A stretch of 64,000 nt of DNA from Physcia stellaris (lineage: Eukaryota; Ascomycota; Lecanoromycetes; Caliciales; Physciaceae): the NCBI GenBank assembly GCA_018902385.1, contig JABSSW010000010.1, positions 62,001-126,000 on the forward strand, written 5' to 3'. A program made the position numbers and the translations under genes. Under the pieces are notes generated by a model that saw only the letters and a program-made list of their open reading frames with translations, was not told the DNA's origin and did no database searches. Shown one piece after another: positions 48,836-61,864 of this stretch (the first letter of the stretch is position 1; each line of letters starts with the position of its first letter).

Positions 48836-51619
48836 TCTGTGATTTTTCTGTTGTCGTTATGACATTTTCATTGAGCGACATTGTTCGTGCGAACGTTCAA
48901 TATTATTTCGATATCGACAAAAATCATTGATACGTTTTGAATCACATCAGCATTAATTTACGTCAAACGAAACGAATGTATAACAATTGAAAACAATGAA
49001 AAAAAATGATTGATTTTTACACGAAACTTTTTGATCGTTTTGTCGTATTGCAACAAAAACATTTCGACGCTTTTCTGAAATACGTTGCGATCAAATTTTC
49101 AGTTTATTTGAACGAACTGATCTGATTTTTGTACGATGATTTCGATTTCGTTGTCTGTGAAATCACGATCTGAAACAACTTGAGACGTCTAGAGTGAAAC
49201 AAGAAGAAATTTTTCAAAATAATCGCAGAACGTAACGTCGCACTTCGTGCTGAATGAACGTTGAAATTTACTCGTTGAACGATCAAACAATTGATTTTCA
49301 TCGACGAGTTTGCTGTCAACGAACGTACGAGCGATAAAAAAACGAGTTGATTTTTTGTTGAAACATCGTTTTATGTAATTCATGAGTTTCATCGAAGCAA
49401 AAAATGAAATATTTTATCGATTTTCACAGTTGATGATTACATAATTCATTTAGTACATCATGACAACATCATCGTCGTTATTTTCAACGATTTCATTCGA
49501 TACAATGTTTTTTTTCAATGTTTCATCGACGAAGTGAATTCTCGAAACGTGCCATCATGAATAACGTCAAAATATATCGCAATGACGAGTTGCGAACGAT
49601 GTGCGTCGAAATCAACGTTCAATTCGAATATTTATTTTCGTACTTTTTGATTACAATTTTATCGAAATCTCTTTCGCCATTTTGAAGATTTGAATCAAAA
49701 GAAACATATATCTGGCGAAAACATACACGCAAAAGCTTGAAAACTTCGATCAATTTCTGAACGATGCAATGCAAAAGACGCAACGAGTGCAAACGACTAA
49801 CAAAGATGATAAAAGAAATTCTGACAATCTGTTTCGTCTTGCAAACATTGTTTATTCGTAACATGCAAATCATAACAATAAAATTCAAATCGTAATATGT
49901 TTGCAAAGCGATAGAAATCGTTTTTTCAACATGAAATATGTGTCATTATTGCATGAAAATGAGTAAATCAATTTTAAACACGTGATTTCTCGACGCGTTG
50001 ATCTAGAATTATGCGATATCGAAATCAAATTCGCGTCGATTTTGAAAATACATTGACGAAAAAATTTAGCGTGAAAAATTCTGATATTGATCATGTTACG
50101 TTGCAAAGACTTCGAATTCGAACGTTTTTATTTAAATGCTGATTGTCAGAAAAAGCTACTATTTGTATGATAAAACATGCATTTTCTTTTGCAAAATCTC
50201 GATTGCTAATTCTTCAAATCGTTCTTCACACGATTCTGAATGAAGTAGAAATTCTCGTCAATAATTTTTCTTTTTCAACATTCTGCGTTTCGTTCTCATC
50301 AATTAACGATTCAAACGATTTTGATTCAGACTGTCGATTAGCAAATTGTCGTGAAAATCTTTGCGATTGTTGTTTTCGACGTCATTTCTCGAAAATTTTG
50401 ATTTTACGATTGAGTTGCATTTCTATGAAAAGTTTCGACATATCGACATTCATTCATGTTTTAGTACGAGCGAATGCAGATTGAATTTTGCTATATTCAT
50501 GAAATTCATCGAGATTCATATCGAGCGTATGTTTCAGAAAATCAAAATCATCGACATAATTCTGTTGTTTCGACGATTCACGAATAATTATTCAATTTAC
50601 GTATTCGTTTAACGAAATTTCATTTTTCATCGAATTGCTTCGCATCGAATTTGAAACTTTCGAAACAAAAATTTTCTTGAAAAAATGAAACATTTCGTTC
50701 AACTCGTTTTCGTCATTCGTGTTCAACAAATCAATCGATATCTTTCGATTGAAATGTTTTTTTTTGAATTTACGACGATTTTTGACACGATCATTGCGCA
50801 AAACACGAACGTGTTTTTTTTGTTGTTGTTTCAAAAAAAAAATCATCATGATCGACGTTATATCAATTGCATTCGAAACAAAAACAAAAATTTTTTTTTT
50901 TTTTACGATTGTTTTGATTTCTTTGTTTTCAATACGTTTCATTTTATCGTCACGCATTTTTTCATCAAGAAATATTGATTTAGACGATTTGTTGATATCG
51001 ACGTCGTTTGAATTTTCATCAATAGTTCGTTGTCACGTCTTAAACTTCATCTCGATGACTGACATATGACGTTGATTATCGAAATTAATATAACAATATT
51101 TTGTTTTTGACGAGTTTTTGCAAATTCGAAGTTTGCAAATATGTTTGTTTTGCAAAATCGTTATTTTGTTGTCAAACTCAGTTTTATCGAACGCTCTTTC
51201 GATCAACTGTGAAGCATTTGAGAAATTGTTGAGTTTTTCGTTTCAGAAACAGACGCATTTGTTTTATTTTTAGTTTTCGACTTCTTTTTGTTGATTTCAT
51301 TCGTCGCAACGACGATGACGACGACGATTTGCTGTTGAGTCTGAACGTCAAAAGAAACAATATCGTTCATATATCTCGAAAAACGATAATCTAACAACAA
51401 AGCAAAATCTTTTTCTGAATCGTTTCGCGTGCAACGAATCTTCAAACGAGATTCTGTCTTTCAGAAAAAATTCTCGTTTGTGAAATTCGAAGAAATTCGA
51501 TCAGCAATTTTCATGCGATCAAATATGACGACGATGATTATGCTAACTATATGACAGATTAATTTTGTTTTATCTGTTTTTTTCTTTGCGATATTTGTAG
51601 TTCAACTCTTTTGAAACGT

Positions 51620-52599
51620 TCAATTCAGATTCACGATCAAATCAGTGTTTTCAAATCTGATCATAAATGCATCACTAAACATCTTTTTATCGTCGAAAAA
51701 AATCTTCGATCGAAATTCAAATTCGAAAAATTGATCGAGAATAAAACGAATTGATTGAGTTGCAACGAAAGTGACTGATCGAATTGTAACAACTGATTTC
51801 GATTCGATTGCTTGTTTGAAAAATGATTTTGAAAATGATTTTGAAAATGACGAAACGTGTAATTTCTCGAACGATTTTATGTCAGAAAGATCGTCAAAAT
51901 GCGTTTTTTTGACGTGCTTTTCGAACATTCTTGAGTTTTTTGAAAGCTCGAATTCATCAAAAGAAATAGACGAAAAATCAAACGAAATATCGAAATTCAG
52001 ATTACTTTGAGACAGATTTCTCAATATTGACGAGAATGAAATATCGAAGTTCAAACTACTCTGAGCCAAAAGTTTCAATATTGATGAAAGCGAAAATACA
52101 TCGCTTTGTCTGTAATATTCAAACAATTGAGTCATTTGTTGTTGAGTCGTTGAAAAAAGCGAAAAAAATCGTTCGAAAACTTCAAACTCGTTTCATTTCG
52201 ATTTAGATTTTTCGAAATATCGTTCATCGTATCGAACAACTTTTGAGATTGCACGTTTTCAAAATATCGATTTTGAAAATCAGAATTGTCGTATTTCGCT
52301 GACGCGAAAATCAAATCTAGAATACAGTTTTTTTTGAACACTTTCTTGAAAATCTTCGTTTCAATGAAAATCTCATTTCGTTCACGACGAGAAGTTTGAA
52401 CGATATCGACGTCTGCAAATCTCGTCGACTTGTTGATGAGACGTTTCGAGAAATTTTTTTCTTTTTTTTTTTTTTTTTTCGCGAAATTCGCAGAGATCTT
52501 TTCCGATACGAAAGCAATGAGCTTGAGTTTTGATTGTTTCAATATGAATTCATTCAATTGAATCGACGATTTTTTTGTGTAACGACTGAAAAAATTCAT
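51620..52599 (-). pseudogene. Remnant frames inside the inverted-repeat element
   Basis: Two adjoining minus-strand frames (52599-52132 and 52135-51620) overlap by a few bases. The second has an internal repeat (SSILKLLAQSSLNFDISF, then SSILRNLSQSNLNFDISF). Neither contains Gly, Pro or Trp. They may be parts of one former element-encoded protein. I cannot assign a domain. Confidence 0.4.
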
Positions 52600-52659
52600 C
52601 AGACGTCAACTGAATCGAATTCGTGAACTTGATTTTGAAAGACATATTGCGAATCACGA

Positions 52660-52840
52660 TTCAAAAATTCAACATCACGAAAATTATACAGAATGAAGTT
52701 ACTACGAATCATCTACATACTGTTATGGAAGCGAAAACGAATGGCGATGAGATTTTCCAGGCCTCTCACCCAATTTTGGTGTGTGGTGAAGAAACTCCCA
52801 ACCTCGGCCCGTGCGACCGCCAACCTTTTTAAAACGACTG
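52660..52840. repeat. Right terminal inverted repeat
   Basis: Reverse complement of 48672-48835. The switch from AT-rich to island composition falls near 52735, at the corresponding place to the switch in the left arm. Confidence 0.85.
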
Positions 52841-52842
52841 TA

Positions 52843-55216
52843 CTGGTGTGCCATGACGTCAAGACACAATATCCGGGCCTCTTGAGCTTATCTCCGGGGT
52901 TATGCACGGGCACCGGTGCAACCTCCAGCAAGTTCTGGCCATCCTTCTTTATTGATGTTCCTCCGAAATCCCATGGCATCGAAGAAGAGATTGCGACTAT
53001 CATGCCTGCCTAGTCTCTGAACGCATACGTACCGCAAGCTCAATGCAATGTCTGACTCGGCTTGCGAGAACGGCCATCACACACACACTTTGCCTAAGGA
53101 CCTAAGACTCCAAGGGGCTATATTTCTTCTCTGCCTGCATAAACGACGCTCTCCTTTTCGCGTATGAGCGTGCGAACAGGGTGCGCCGAATACATGTTCC
53201 ACTACCTCCATATGTTATTTCGATGACCAACAGAAACATGGCATCCCAAGCCAACAAACGTCATTGTACAGGTGCCAGTGTCCGGAATCCCTTACAAAGG
53301 CATCAAACCCTAAGCCAGTATCAGCAACAATCACAAATCAGCTCCGTTTACACGATGAGCCTCCCTCTGCCCTGTTCAGTTACTACATGAACGTCGTCTC
53401 ACCAAGATCTGCCCGGTTCAGACTTCGTCACCTTCCAGCATGTAAGCGTTAAGATAGATCTTCGCAGAAAATTCGACTTTAAACGAAGTATCAGTTCCTC
53501 AATCGATAGAAACGACCCCCATGAAGGTCTCTATCCGTGGGCTCCTAGGGTATGACGCGTTCTCAAGATTAAGTCATTTTTCAAGAGAGTTAGACAACGC
53601 GATCAACCATGAGATCTCAATTCAGACCCCTTTCCTTGAAGGCTACCAGCTGCCGGGTACCTTTTGCGTCCAGATTATAATGGTCAATCAGCTTGATCCC
53701 GGGCAAGTAAGCCAGCGCTAACGCTGGCTCCAATATCTCTCAAACCTCGACGTCCAATGGCCAGATTGCGAAGGATAAGATACACGGCCACAAAGACGGA
53801 TTTTGGCACACCATTCAGGAAGTCAAGTACCAAATTGAGAGATGTAGCGGCCATTCACAGTTGAAAAAGCCACTAAGTTTCTCGACGGCCCTTGATACGC
53901 CCTACACAAGTAGGGAAAGCGCATTGCGGAGCATCTGAGAACCTGCAATTCGCGACTAAGCTACTTCTTTTTGCTAAGGCGCAATGTATGAATTCTTTTC
54001 AGACGCTGGAGTCTGTCAATTTCTTCGGGCATCGTCCAGCATCACTCTTGGTATGCGGGCTCGTGGTATGAAGTTGAGATCTCCAAATTGGTCACATCCC
54101 TTTTTGTCCTCGAGACCTAATTATAGGCTGTGATGCAGTCTGTTTGTTTCTTCTAGGGTGTGGCAGAGGAGGTCAAGGTGAGCTTTTACTTTTCATTTGA
54201 AACATTCGTTATCGAGAGGAGGACAAGACATCATACAATATGCAGCTTCGTTACTCTCTTGTGTCATGGAGCTAATTCCCGCGAGTATCCACGCCAACAA
54301 TTGTTAAGAGGCTGGGATTGATCATGATGAATATAAGAAACGGGTTTCTACCCGGGGCTTCAGAGGTATATGATCTCCATTCCCTCAAACTGAGAGTGGA
54401 GGTATGTTTTAATTTCTTCGGATACTCTCATTAATTGATACTGCTGGTTATCCTAAGCTTGCCTCAGGTTCCCGCGAGGACTAGCGAGGTGCAAGCATCA
54501 CGTCGGCGCGTGCTTGATGTAACAAGGATATCAGTGTCGACCTCGAGACCAAGGTTTTCCTCAGGATTTATAAACTCGGAAATACATTGCTACGCTCATA
54601 CCCGGCATTGAGCCTGTAATAGAGAGTAGTCGGAGAATCAAAAGAAATCCTTGCAACAAGAATTGACATCGTTTATCTCTTTCTTTTCTCCGGTGCCTTC
54701 TGCGAAAGATGGCTTGCGTTTGTTACATTCTTGAAGAATAGCTTTTTGAAGCTGAATTACTGCTAAGCTTGAGACAATTCCAAACTGAGTGTTACGAATT
54801 TACGCATGCTCTCAACCCCCAGGTTTGTCGTAAGTGATATCATACGTTTTCTTTCGGCAAATCCACAACGCTTATGTGCCTGACTCCGATGATCTGATTG
54901 GTGTCATCTCTAGTTGTTAGATGTGATGTGCTAAATGATTTTGCAGTGTCAATGTTCTTTTAATTTGTTCCTGGTCCCCGACACACAACTAGCTTCACTT
55001 TTATTCTGTGTATCGAGCTACATGGCACGATAACACGCTACATCACCGATGGTGTTGAAGGCTTCCAAGGCGATCCGTATCACTCTAACACCACGTTAGC
55101 TCTCACTGAGCACTACTTGAACCCTTTCTAGCCTTTAAGAACTCTTGACTTCTTAAACATACAATAATACCCGTTATCTCCTGGTCCTACCCACCTATTG
55201 AAACAAATTCTTGTGC
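52843..55216. other. Intergenic region, no gene recognised
   Basis: Island-type composition. Open frames are short (53181-53390, 53264-53452, 53521-53721) and show no known motif or convincing splice pattern. It may hold worn gene remnants. The last few hundred bases should include the promoter of the gene starting at 55217. Confidence 0.45.
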
Positions 55217-58200
55217 ATGATCGTCGATAACATCTCGAGTACTGAGAACCCCATACATCAAAGCATGGGATCTGACATCTCACCCTCAGAGATGGCGATG
55301 TCCATTTTCGCTTGGATTCTGGTCCTGACTTCCCGCCCTGTCGACTTCATATCATCAGAAATAAAGCTCATGATCGGGCTCTTCCTTGGGAGTCTTTACC
55401 TAAAGCACAGACTGACGACCTGTTTGTTTGGTGCTGTGGGTTTATGGATTAGGATGCTTTGTGATGATGGTAGATCCTTTGACTAAAGCCCCACTTGAAT
55501 ATACTAATTCTTTCCCTAATTCTTTCAGACTCTTCATTCACCAATCATAGCCCTTTATTATACTTATTTGCCACCATAAGTTGTCTTCAACTCTTCGAAC
55601 ATCAAATGAAGTGCTATACCAGCTGGGCCAAACTCACCAACAGCAACCCTTCCGAAGCTAAAGGGGAGATGCCAGATAGCCAATCTACACAAACCCGAGA
55701 CACAGACATCCGCGGCGTTGGGAGTGTGCGCTCTTCTGGCGACCATGACAAGAAATCATTGAATCTTATCAAAATGGGGAACTCTGCAATGGTGTTGCAA
55801 CCCCCAGCTTGCGAACACCGCTGCGAAGATGTCGAAAAGATAACCAATGTCGTTGATCCACCCACACCATACCCATCTTGTCAACTCGAATTTCTTCAGC
55901 TCAAGTTCTGTCGGCTCGAATTCGGCCAGCTCTGGAGAACCCGATGTCCAACCCCGCCTCTTACAGCAGTCCAACCTTTTCAAGAGGTTGATAACTCTCT
56001 CAGCGTGGCGATATTGTCACAACTAAATGGTCATAGCAGCGACGTCTTTGGTCAAGTGAGAGTCTGCTTTAACGTCAGATCCTCGAGTGATCAACTTGTC
56101 TCTTCAAGAGTTCTTTATACTGGATTCGAGGGTTCGAGCTTTGCCGTCTGCTTTGACGTCAGTCCCTTTCGTAATCAACTTGTACCTTCAAGATCTTTTG
56201 GCTCTGGATTCGCGAGCTCAAACCCTGCGGTTGCTATACTCACGCAAACTCTCAAGCCTCTTCTTTCCAAATGCTTTGTGGCTTCTTCAGCAGCGAGAAG
56301 CATCTTGCCACGGTCTGATCGCGCCCTTGGAGAGTTTACATGTACTTATGGTCGGTCAGCTGAAGATTATGCTTACGAAACAAATGCTGGCAGTATTGGA
56401 TTTCAGTACGGCGGGATGATTCCTTGGTTCGTGGACCAATGGATAGCCCTATCTCGAAATTCTGCTACCGCAGCTCTTACAGAGAGATATCTTGGTCACC
56501 GCAACCACTATTCGAAGTTGCAAAGTATGAATATCTACAAATCCTTCCCTGGAGTTGCTCTGCAGGTGATTATAAAATTAGGACTCTTTTCTAATCCAGT
56601 CCAATGTCATCAAGACCCGGGAGCCGATGTCAATTCGGGGAAGGAGCGCAACTGTTCACAGATTCTACTTCTGGCTACGGCTGCTGATACCCACGAGTTC
56701 AATGAGAAGGCTTTGAGTGTCACAGTAGCTCTCTCGGTAACAGAGAACCCCTATTTGGCCAGGGATAATCTCAACCTTACCGAGCCTGGAAAGCGCAATA
56801 TTAGACCTCAGGTAGCAGCAAGTGATGCGACAGCTACGGAGGTAGAGGAAAAGCGCCAGACGGTCAGGGCTGATTTGAGCGCAGTCAATCGCTGTCATGA
56901 ATCTATGGTTCAAACCACTGGATTCGATCGACAGATCCATACGTACCTTGGCTGCCAATCTCATAATGCTGAGTCTGAAACGACTTTCACGTCTCAAGAG
57001 ACCGTGGCGTCCAGCATGAAGATCAGAGTCAAATCGAATGCGTCAAAGCTGGATGGAGAAGAGCTCCATCTTGTTCCAAGAAGTCTTGAGGATATGGTTC
57101 AAGACTTTGGACGTCTCACAATTCGCAAAGTTTCCCAGAATCAACACATTGGTGAAGAGACATCAAAGCAGGACGGAAAACAGCTTTGTCTTATTCCGAC
57201 ACATCTTGAGAAGAGTACCGAAGAGCTTAGGCCTCTCACCATTCACAAGGAATCACGAAACGATAACAGTCATAAACAAGAATACAAGCGACCATCAGCA
57301 CAAAGTGCTCGGCCAACTGGCACATTTACAAAACATGACGGTTTGAGTCGAGACTTGCCAGATATCACTGAAGGATCTTCCAGTGCCATACCAGCCAGGA
57401 TAGCCACAAGGTCTTTGAGTGTCTCCTCTACGGATACCATGTATGAGACTTCAATGGCATCATCGACGACCTCGCTGTCGAATGACATCACAGAAGGCAT
57501 TCATACCTCACGCTCTAGGGCTGTATCGGCATCCTTTACCGACGACTGCTCTCTCAGTGGAGACAAAGCTGTGTCACAAGAGGTGGACCAAGAGATATCT
57601 CAGCATACAATTACGTCGAATGTTCTGTCTACCATCGATCAAGAAATTATACCACCCTCCACTAGCAATAGCAATGCGGCGAAGGCTTCAAGGTTCAACA
57701 TGGGTGAGAAGAGGTCCTTTAACAACAGTGATGAAGGACTACCTGCATCGAGCAAGGTCACAAGCACCACTTCGATATTAACGAGAGACTCGGGTTCGCA
57801 TTCTAGCACAGTCTCCGGAGATGTTCCAAGCTGTACTACTCACCCAACTCCTACCATCTTCAGTGCTGGTCTTTGTAAAGAAGAACACACAGCAACCCAT
57901 CTCATCATCATGAAAGAAGACATCCATGCCGATCAGAACTATGGACAGGAATCCATTATGCCGCAAGTGCAGCCTCAGGATACAGCTCAGTGCGGAGAAA
58001 TAGATTATGGAACGTCTCGAACAGGCTTACCTGCGATTCACGTCAATGCTGAAGACATTGATGTCGAGCTTTCTGATTCTGTCAGTCAACCCGAGAGTGA
58101 AATTACGACGTGAGCGAATGATTCTGTGGATATCGATCTTGATGGTATAAACCTCGAAGGTTTAGACCCCTTTGGCGAACCCATTGACGAAGACATGGAG

Positions 58201-60256
58201 CACGAGGACAACACCTCCAATGGTGATTCATCACACATGCTGAATAGCAATATCCACGAGGATGACCACCTTATGCTGGACAGTGGGGAAGTCACAGATC
58301 GACAATTTCTGGATACCTCGCCTTTGACCAACGGTACCACCACTATCGAGATGCATTCCGAAGATCAAATTATGCAAGACATCAGTCACGAAGCGCCATT
58401 CAAAGCAACCGAAGATGAGTTTACAGACCAGAACATAAGCTGCAATGGCCCAGAGTCCATTGAAACCACCCCCCATGAAACGGTGGATGATCACGACATG
58501 AGTGATGCTGACCTTCAAGTATTCGCTATCAGCCAGATTGATGACATGGAAATAGACAACGCGAGCCCGATAGCGGATTTTGCCAGCACTATCAATAACT
58601 CAATGTCGAAGATTCCCTCATTTACTTCATCCATGAATGGATCAGAACATTTTGATCAATTCCAATTAATAAATGACGACATGGCTTTATCAAGTCGGAA
58701 CACTCGACAAGCCTCCCAGGACACCGCACTGCCTATCTCAGATATGGGCTTCGAGTCGGCTATCGACACTGATTTCCACTTAAATGGATTCAATGGGAGT
58801 ATTCAATCTGGTTCAGAACTGGGGAAGACAGCTTTGTCGGGCGACCTTGGTCACACGGTCCTTGATACAGATCTGGCTTCTAGATCACTTCCGTCTTTGT
58901 CTGTTCGCAAGCGGAATGCACCCCAGACGAAGTTTGCTGCTGGATTACACCATAGTTCAAATCACAAAGCAGCCAAGCAAAAGAGTGGTATACGCCGCGG
59001 TATGCCACAAGACGACTTCTTAGTGCCGTTTGCTGCTGCCCCGGGTGCATTAGACCAAATCCCTACCACATCGACCATACTTGAAGATATTAACAAAGCA
59101 GTCGAGGCACTGTCTCTTAGCCCAGAAGTGTGCGAATTAGCCGATGAGATAGCGGAGATGTTTGATGCCGAAGAAGCAGCGAAGGAACAATCAAAAGTCG
59201 AAGATCAAGCCTGGGCCAAAGCACAGATGGCTCTAGATGAAACCAAGGCACCTCAAACTGCCGATTTCGACGTGACTCAAGTTGAAAAAGACGATGCATC
59301 TCCATACAAAGTTGAAGATGCTCCGACTCCGACCGAGCTCGGTAGCGGTACTCGTGTACAGAAGTCATGGGAATCTGTTGCAGAGGCAAAGTCTTATAAT
59401 GACTCGGTACAGGCTGATCTTACTTCTCCTCAAAGCCATGATTTCTGTGCAGGTGCACAAACACCTGAGTCTTGCGGTGACTTCCAGGCCCAAACCACTG
59501 TGAACGAAGACACAATTATGGCAGCACCTCCACCATGTGAATCGTTTTCAGGAGTCTCGTCCAATGACATCCCGAAGGCTGGCAAGCGTAAATATATCAT
59601 CGAAGATGACCAAGGGTCTGAAGAACTTCCAGAGCCAATCGGCGAAGAGAAGCTCAAGAAGCACAGAGTCACTGAAAAGATTGATGGAGCAAACCCTGTT
59701 CTAAACGGCGAAGTTACCTATGAGGATGTGATTCGCGCGATACCACCAAAGTACAAGTTCAGCCGTATTGATGTGGACATGGTCATTTACCTCACGTAAG
59801 TACACAAAGCTTATCTAAAACGATGGCGGTATGCTAAGATATGTACAGGCAACAATGGTCTGCCAGAACCAGGTCCCCTACGATCGAGGCCCGTCATTTC
59901 AATCAAATTGTACAAAATGTCATGATGGATAAGCTCTGTAACGAGGTCCGCCCTCTCGACGAGTACCAAACGATGAAGGTCCTTGCACAATGCTATCCCG
60001 AATACAAACGCGATTATGTTGACTGGCCAACCTTGTGTAATTTCACCAGAGACTTTAGTGGTATCGATCTCCGGAAAGTGGTTTCTCTAGCGTGAGTAGC
60101 TTCTCCACCCATATGTGTCCCGGTCTGACGATTGTACCTAGACATGAGCTCGCAGTTCAAAAGAGGGGCCCCTCGGCAGCTATTAGTGAACATAATTTCA
60201 AGCTAGCAATCTCGAAGTGGAAGAGGAAATTGCGGGAAGAAAAGTCTCAGAAATGA
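55217..60256 (+). CDS. Large four-exon gene, membrane N-terminus and Ser/Thr-rich body, one in-frame TGA
   Basis: Exons 55217-55469, 55529-59795, 59849-60091 and 60142-60256 sum to 4878 nt, exactly 1626 codons, and every junction keeps the frame. The N-terminus has several hydrophobic segments (AMSIFAWILVLTS, IGLFLGSLYL, CLFGAVGLWI, then LLYLFATISCLQL across intron 1). Residues from about 120 to 1390 are Ser/Thr/Asp-rich and look disordered. The C-terminal 120 residues are compact (IEARHFNQIVQNVMMDKL, YPEYKRDYVDWPTL) and end in a basic tail (KWKRKLREEKSQK). A single TGA at 58111-58113 interrupts the frame; 560 codons after it remain open and spliced. It could be a sequencing error, a recent nonsense mutation, or a readthrough stop. 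The TGA lies within a gtgagc that resembles a donor, but no acceptor I found keeps the frame. Family unknown. Confidence 0.8.
55470..55528 (+). other. Intron 1 of the large gene
   Basis: Donor gtagat, branch-like ccctaat, acceptor ttctttcag, 59 nt. It joins the two hydrophobic exons in frame. Confidence 0.7.
59796..59848 (+). other. Intron 2 of the large gene
   Basis: Donor gtaagt, branch-like tgctaag, acceptor tgtacag, 53 nt; frame kept. Confidence 0.85.
60092..60141 (+). other. Intron 3 of the large gene
   Basis: Donor gtgagt, branch-like tctgacg, acceptor tacctag, 50 nt; frame kept to the stop at 60254-60256. Confidence 0.85.
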
Positions 60257-61864
60257 GGTTAAATTACTCTTGTCGTCGACTTTGCTTCTACCATCTGATT
60301 GAAGCTAGGTTGAGTAGACTAAGATACTGTTGGACCTAAGCATCTGTTGTAACTAGCACGTATCCGGTCATGGCCGTACTGGGGTCTTTATTGTGGCGCG
60401 ACCCACTTATGGCCAAACGTTGCTGATGCCGAAATTGTCGCTTGATATCTTGAACTGTCCAGTAGGTCAGAGTCAAGCATCATTATTGCTCATGCTATAA
60501 TAGCCAAAAAATTGTATCGCAGAACTATTGAAGACAAGTGGATAAAGCTAAAAGTTGTATCGTTTGCATCATATTTGCAGCAAGAAAAACTTTGCGCACG
60601 TGTATGCAACTAAGAGTGTGGTTGTTGAAGCCCGCTCTTCCCAAGTGATGTCTCTGCTTTCTATTTTCTTTGTTCTATATCGTTAACGATTGCTTCATGG
60701 TCGTTTTCAAATTCTCCACGTGTTCTCTCAAGATGTTTCGTTTTCTTTCGAGTGATTGTTGATAGTTCAAGTTACTGTCATTATTATGTCTAGTAAATTT
60801 CCCTTCACTCAAAGCCCGGTCTACTAACGTAAGTTAGGTCGCATTCACACATCAACCACATAATCAACATAGATACAAGCGCGATTGTCGCAGGACAAAA
60901 GGGTCAGAGCGGCACAACAGCTACCAAGACAAAGGACTAGGATGCCAGATCTAGGTGTAGTGCCAACCCTCAAGAAAATTACTTTTCCAGATATATGGAT
61001 TTGAATAGGACTTATATTGCTGTTTAGATTATAAAGATGCTGGTCCTAGCTTGCTCTTGATTGTGATCTCTCTCATCTCTGCAGCACACGCGAATGCTGC
61101 GGTGATAACGATGACTATATATGCCAGGTATATCGGGTAAAACGTTCGTATCAACGCAGAGTGAGGCCTCTAGTGGTGTTAGCGCATGTTGACTTTTGTC
61201 TATGGTGACATTGAAGATTAGCCAAAATGCTTCAAGTGACATCAATTCAGCTCATATATATGCTGCTATAGTGATTTACGAAGGTTAAACCAGTGCTTAG
61301 GTGTCCATACAATGAAGGCAATGACCTCAGCATCTTGTTTGCGCTGCATTGGGTAGCTCCACGGTTGACTCTTTGCTTTTCAGGTAACCGCCTCTTTGTC
61401 TCCCCTAGCGCAATAATTTAGCATTATTTATACGGATAAAGGTACAGCTTCCACTCTTTGGACATCCGTATGCTTATTAGATTGTGATTATGGCTTGTAA
61501 GAGAAAAGTTAAGTGACCTATCACAATTCTTTTTTCTTACATATTTCAAATCCCGGAGCGCTGCGTGAGGTCTTGATTTGTGATGATGTACATTAGATAT
61601 GCAATCATTGTTCTCACGACAGCTGAACGCGGATACTATCAATACTCACAGCTAAGTATACTGGAGGCCATACTTGTGCATTCCCTAATTGCCACTACTA
61701 ATGTATAGTGTGCCCTCCTCATCTTGCTGCTCAGCCACGCTTGATCTTTGCTCTGTTCGACCTGATGATCGAAGTCTCGATGCTCTAGATACATGCTCTT
61801 TAAATTTTGAGTATCGGTAACCAGATCGCAGTCAGAAGCCCAAAAGGGCCAGTATTTGGTATCA
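60257..61864. other. Intergenic region, nothing recognised
   Basis: Short frames only (61024-61245 and 61424-61642, minus, 73 and 72 codons, without recognisable domains). It lies between the 3' ends of two converging genes. Confidence 0.5.

Larger units (their letters stand above)
48672..52840. mobile_element. Element with long terminal inverted repeats (possibly Tc1/mariner-like or MULE-like)
   Basis: The left end cagtcgttttaaaaaaggtt (from 48672) is repeated in reverse complement at the right end (to 52840). The arms can be followed for about 165-180 bp (48672-48835 and about 52660-52840); the right arm has an extra stretch of about 27 bp near 52715-52741. TA flanks both ends (48670-48671 and 52841-52842), which fits a Tc1/mariner-type target duplication, though two bases are weak evidence. 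The interior is AT-rich and CpY-depleted. The largest frames (51620-52135 and 52132-52599, minus) are Gly/Pro/Trp-free, and no transposase motif can be read. Confidence 0.75.

Noticed and set aside
58110-58165. Intron removing the in-frame TGA
   Set aside because: A GTGAGC donor is present, but the nearby AG acceptors give lengths of 50 or 56 nt, which break the long downstream frame.
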